Source: Clostridiaceae bacterium
GTDB lineage: Bacteria; Bacillota; Clostridia; Oscillospirales; QAMX01
Assembly: GCA_016297585.1 (NCBI GenBank)
Contig: JAEDGJ010000092.1
Coordinates: 1-9,243, forward strand
Length of the DNA: 9,243 nucleotides
Reading direction: 5' to 3'
Below, piece by piece: positions 6,847-9,243 of this stretch (positions are counted from its first letter, which is position 1; the number at the start of each line of letters is the position of its first letter). The notes beneath the pieces are model-generated. The model worked only from the letters and a program-made list of their open reading frames with translations, was not told the origin of the DNA and did no database searches. The position numbers were made by a program, and so were the translations under genes.

Positions 6847-6856
6847 CGGTTTTGAC

Positions 6857-8569
6857 GTGAAAATCAGGTTATGGGCGATCATTCTGGCAGTTTTTTTGCT
6901 GATTTCCTGCAATTCGGGCGCAAAAGCCTGGTACGGCTCGCGTGCGCCCTACATCCGCTGGGTCGAGTTCCACCCCTCCGCCGCCGCGATCCGTCAGGCG
7001 GTCGACTACGACCGGAAAAGCTACGGCACGCCCGCGCACGCGGACTATGTGACCGTGCTCGCGCTCGCGGCGGCGCGCACCGGCGGCGAGTTTCCCGCGG
7101 GACGCTCCGACGCCGTCGCGGAGGTCGTCCGGCGGCTCGGGCAGGGCGAGCGCGCGGAGGACATCGCGGAGTCTTTGCCGTATTTTGGCTACTATCTCGA
7201 GGCCTACGACGCGGCGATCGGCTTTCTCCTGCGCGAGGGTCGGGACTCCGGCGGCGCCTGGACGCGCATCCCGGCGGCGTACTCCCCCATCGCGGCGGGC
7301 TACGGCTATTCGCACTGCCGCGATTTCGGAAACGTCCGCAGCTTCGGCTACCGGCGGCCGCATCTCGGCAACGACCTCTGCGGCGCGGTCGGCACGCCCA
7401 TCGTCGCCGTCGAGGGCGGCACCGTCGAGGCGCTCGGCTGGAACCGCTACGGCGGCTGGCGCGTCGGCATCCGCTCCGACGACGGGCGGCGCTACTGGTA
7501 TTATGCCCATCTGCGCCGCGGGCATCCCTATGCCGAAGGCATGGCCGAGGGCGTGCACGTCGACGCCGGGGACGTCATCGGCTACCTCGGCTGCACCGGC
7601 TACTCCGACCGCGAGGACACGAACAACATGAGCACCCCGCATCTCCATCTCGGGCTCCAGCTCATCTTCGACGAGTCGCAGAAGGACTCGGACAATGAGA
7701 TCTGGATCGACGTCTACGGCATCGTCGAATACCTCTCGTCCCGCCGCGCGTCCGTGGCCGCCGTCCCGGAAGCCGTCCCCGCCGACGCAGCCGAGCCCGC
7801 GCGCGTGGCGCTGCCGGTCGTGATGTACCACTCCGTGCTGCGCTCGCCGAACGCCAAGAGCGACTATATCATAAGCCCCGACACGATCCGCGCGGACATC
7901 GCCTGGCTCCTCGCACACGGCTATACCCCCGTCACGCTCGCGGACGTGATCGCCTTCGCGGACGGAGAAGGCACGCTGCCGCCGAAGCCCGTCGTGCTGA
8001 CGTTTGACGACGGGTATCTCAACAACGCCGTCTATCTGCCCGCCATCGCCGCGGAGTTCGGCGTGCCGATGCTCATCTCCGCCGTCGGGCGCTTCGCCGA
8101 CGACGCGGAGACCGACCCCGACCGCTGCCCCTCGTACGCGATGCTGCGCTGGTCGGACTACCGCGCGCTGCGCGACGACGGGCATTTCGAGATCGCAAAC
8201 CACACCTACGACATGCACAGGCTCTCCCCCCGCAAGGGCGCGTCGCGGCGTCCGGGCGAGTCCGCGGCGGACTACCGGGCGACACTTGAGCGCGACCTGC
8301 GGCTGATGCAGACGCGGCTTGCGGACGAACTCGGAAGCCCCGCGCAGGTGTTCGTCTATCCCTTCGGCGCGCTCTCGCCCGAGTCGGAGGACGTGCTGCG
8401 CGAGCTCGGGTTCCGCGCGGCGCTGACCTGCTGCGACACGGCGAATTTCATCACTTCCGGCCTCGCCGAACACGGCGAAGGCGGCTTGCTCGTCCTCGGA
8501 CGGTTAAACCGCGCGCCGGGGCTTTCGACGGAGGAATATATGCGCCGGCTGCTCCGGCATTACGAATAA
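6857..8569 (+). CDS. Predicted lipoprotein fusing M23 metallopeptidase and NodB polysaccharide deacetylase
   Basis: A 570-residue protein from a GTG start with GAAGGA 10 bases upstream. It begins MKIRLWAIILAVFLLISC: a basic N-terminus, a hydrophobic core and a lipobox-like LISC with Cys18, so it is probably a lipoprotein on the outer face of the membrane. Residues about 25-145 match the N-terminal part of a clostridial M23 family. The M23 (LytM-type) core at about 150-280 keeps all expected zinc ligands and catalytic histidines: H169-x3-D173, H218 (YYAHL) and H262-x-H264 (PHLHLGL). A linker rich in Ala, Pro and Val (about 294-320) leads to a NodB/CE4 deacetylase with MYHSV (323-327), TFDDG (382-386; catalytic and metal-binding aspartates D384/D385), NHTYDMH (448-454) and YPFG (501-504). 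M23 enzymes cut peptidoglycan peptides and CE4 enzymes de-N-acetylate glycan, so one protein may do both to the wall; activity is inferred from motifs. The gene is divergent from the ior operon. Confidence 0.9.
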   Translation: MKIRLWAIILAVFLLISCNSGAKAWYGSRAPYIRWVEFHPSAAAIRQAVDYDRKSYGTPAHADYVTVLALAAARTGGEFPAGRSDAVAEVVRRLGQGERAEDIAESLPYFGYYLEAYDAAIGFLLREGRDSGGAWTRIPAAYSPIAAGYGYSHCRDFGNVRSFGYRRPHLGNDLCGAVGTPIVAVEGGTVEALGWNRYGGWRVGIRSDDGRRYWYYAHLRRGHPYAEGMAEGVHVDAGDVIGYLGCTGYSDREDTNNMSTPHLHLGLQLIFDESQKDSDNEIWIDVYGIVEYLSSRRASVAAVPEAVPADAAEPARVALPVVMYHSVLRSPNAKSDYIISPDTIRADIAWLLAHGYTPVTLADVIAFADGEGTLPPKPVVLTFDDGYLNNAVYLPAIAAEFGVPMLISAVGRFADDAETDPDRCPSYAMLRWSDYRALRDDGHFEIANHTYDMHRLSPRKGASRRPGESAADYRATLERDLRLMQTRLADELGSPAQVFVYPFGALSPESEDVLRELGFRAALTCCDTANFITSGLAEHGEGGLLVLGRLNRAPGLSTEEYMRRLLRHYE

Positions 8570-8582
8570 CAAAACACCGTTC

Positions 8583-8612
8583 TTGACTTTCCGCGGCTTT
8601 GTATGCTATACT
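8583..8612 (+). promoter_or_regulatory. Promoter of the FAD-dependent oxidoreductase gene
   Basis: TTGACT (8583-8588), an 18-base spacer and TATACT (8607-8612), preceded by TG one base away (8604-8605) as an extended -10. It is one mismatch from consensus in each box. It starts only 13 bases after the lipoprotein stop codon, with no intrinsic terminator between, so upstream readthrough is also possible. The expected start near 8619 gives a leader of about 93 bases. Confidence 0.78.
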
Positions 8613-8632
8613 GGACGCGAAAAATCTCCCCC

Positions 8633-8690
8633 GCGCGTCCCGGGACGGGCATTTTCTCCGGGTTTGCGCGTCCGGGACGGGCATTTCTCC
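8633..8690 (+). repeat. Two near-identical leader repeats, each centred on a palindrome
   Basis: Repeat 1 (8633-8659, 27 bases) and repeat 2 (8666-8690, 25 bases) read the same apart from two single-base deletions in the second copy. Both run from GCGCGTCC through GGGACGGGCATTT to TCTCC. Repeat 1 contains the perfect 12-base palindrome CGTCCCGGGACG (8636-8647). Repeat 2 contains CGTCC-G-GGACG (8669-8679). Their centres are about 32.5 bases apart, close to three helical turns, on the transcribed side of the promoter. This arrangement fits a two-site operator for a dimeric regulator, or a structured RNA leader. Only two copies exist, so it is not a CRISPR array. Confidence 0.7.
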
Positions 8691-8702
8691 CCGAAAAAGG
8701 AG
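8687..8702 (+). promoter_or_regulatory. Possible Shine-Dalgarno-masking hairpin
   Basis: CTCC at the end of leader repeat 2 (8687-8690) can pair with GGAG of the ribosome binding site (8699-8702) around an 8-base loop. The same CTCC also ends repeat 1 (8656-8659) and occurs at 8626-8629, giving alternative partners. The stem is only 4 bp and may be too weak to matter alone. Confidence 0.25.
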
Positions 8703-8711
8703 CGGTTTTAT

Positions 8712-9243
8712 ATGGCAACGGAACGTTTTTACGAAGAACCCGCGCGGCGGATCCCGGTCAGCGCCGAGCCGGACGTGCTCGTGGCAGGCTCCGGCCCCGC
8801 GGGCATTGCGGCGGCGGTCGCGGCGGCGCGGGCGGGCGCCGACACAATGCTCATCGAGCAGAACGGCGTGCCCGGCGGCATCTCGACCTCCGGCCTGATG
8901 AGCCACTGGACCGGCACCGCCGACAGCCGCCTCTACCGCGAGATCCTCGAGCGCAGTGCGGCGCTCAACGAGGGCGAGTATCACAACCGCGTCGACAAGT
9001 ATATCGACCCGGAAAAGCTCAAGACCCTCTATCTGGCGATGCTGCGCGAGGCGGGCGTCAAGCTGCGGCTCTATACCTTCGCCTCCGCCGCCGTGATGGA
9101 CGGCCATCGCCTCCGCGGCGTCATCACGGAGAGCAAATCCGGGCGCGAGGCGATCTTCCCCCGCGTCGTCGTCGACGCGACCGGCGACGGCGATGTCGCG
9201 GCGAAGGCGGGCGCCGCATTCCGGCTCGGACGCGAGGAGGACG
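8712..9243 (+). CDS. FAD-dependent oxidoreductase, N-terminal part (cut by window edge)
   Basis: The first 177 codons of a flavoprotein that runs off the end of the window with no stop. The ATG is preceded by AAAGGAG (8696-8702) at 9 bases. Residues 21-50 form the dinucleotide-binding fold: DVLVAGSGPAGIAAAVAAAR with G26-x-G28-x2-G31, ending in LIEQ, where Glu49 would hold the FAD ribose. PGGISTSGLMSHW (54-66) and a region like YIDPEKLKTLYLAMLREAGV (97-116) follow. VVVDATGDGDVAAKAGA (152-168) is the second conserved FAD-contact motif. This pattern fits the broad Pfam FAD_oxidored group, often found in Firmicutes catabolic clusters. The substrate cannot be told from this part. It has its own promoter and an unusual repeat-containing leader, so it is likely regulated separately from the lipoprotein gene. 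Confidence 0.9.
   Translation, partial: MATERFYEEPARRIPVSAEPDVLVAGSGPAGIAAAVAAARAGADTMLIEQNGVPGGISTSGLMSHWTGTADSRLYREILERSAALNEGEYHNRVDKYIDPEKLKTLYLAMLREAGVKLRLYTFASAAVMDGHRLRGVITESKSGREAIFPRVVVDATGDGDVAAKAGAAFRLGREED

Noticed and set aside
6770..6856. ATG at 6770 as start of the lipoprotein
   Set aside because: No ribosome binding site precedes it, and it would bury the signal peptide behind 29 hydrophilic residues. The GTG at 6857 has GAAGGA at a proper distance.
6869..8473. Long open frame (534 codons) on the minus strand opposite the lipoprotein gene
   Set aside because: It is rich in Arg, Ala, Val and Asp with no recognisable motif. The opposite strand encodes two intact enzyme domains. 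Long antisense frames are expected at this G+C content.
8570..8582. Terminator after the lipoprotein gene
   Set aside because: The 13 bases before the next promoter are AT-rich with no inverted repeat or T-run.
8633..8690. Start of a CRISPR array
   Set aside because: Only two copies, separated by just 6 bases, with no spacer-length intervals and no cas genes; better explained as a leader or operator repeat.

Overview
The window is GC-rich DNA (about two thirds G+C by eye) and densely packed with genes. It looks like part of a chromosome from an anaerobic, high-GC member of the Clostridia/Firmicutes. Three things suggest this. Aggagg-type ribosome binding sites precede nearly every gene. The promoters are close matches to sigma-70/sigma-A consensus, set in AT-rich islands. 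The gene content is an oxygen-sensitive ferredoxin-linked 2-oxoacid oxidoreductase, an AMP-forming arylacetate-CoA ligase with a partner ACT protein, and a clostridial-type M23 peptidase. The genus cannot be determined from the sequence. No RNA genes, insertion sequences, CRISPR arrays or phage genes were seen.

Layout. Positions 12-6680 hold six genes on the minus strand, read in the order iorA, iorB, paaK, ACT-domain protein, PLP-dependent methionine gamma-lyase-family protein, MFS transporter. Gaps are short (-7, +36, +89, -4 and +30 bases), so they look like one operon. It starts from a perfect consensus promoter (TTGACA, 17 bases, TATAAT) at 6722-6750, whose -35 box lies in an imperfect palindrome. 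A GC-rich hairpin sits between paaK and the ACT gene and may divide the transcript. Divergently, on the plus strand, 6857-8569 encodes a predicted lipoprotein that fuses an M23 (LytM-type) metallopeptidase to a NodB-type polysaccharide deacetylase. From 8712 to the window edge is the first part of an FAD-dependent oxidoreductase. It has its own promoter (8583-8612) and a leader containing two near-identical repeats, each centred on a short palindrome.

How the genes may work together. IorAB interconverts aryl-pyruvates and arylacetyl-CoA with ferredoxin, and PaaK interconverts arylacetates and arylacetyl-CoA. Together they join aromatic amino acid carbon skeletons to free arylacetates. The flow could run outward (Stickland-like fermentation of aromatic amino acids) or inward (salvage of environmental phenyl-, hydroxyphenyl- or indoleacetate into aromatic amino acids by reductive carboxylation). 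The double-ACT protein is a plausible amino-acid sensor, and the MFS protein a plausible carrier for a pathway substrate or product. The role of the PLP enzyme here is not known. The plus-strand lipoprotein is a separate cell-wall function.
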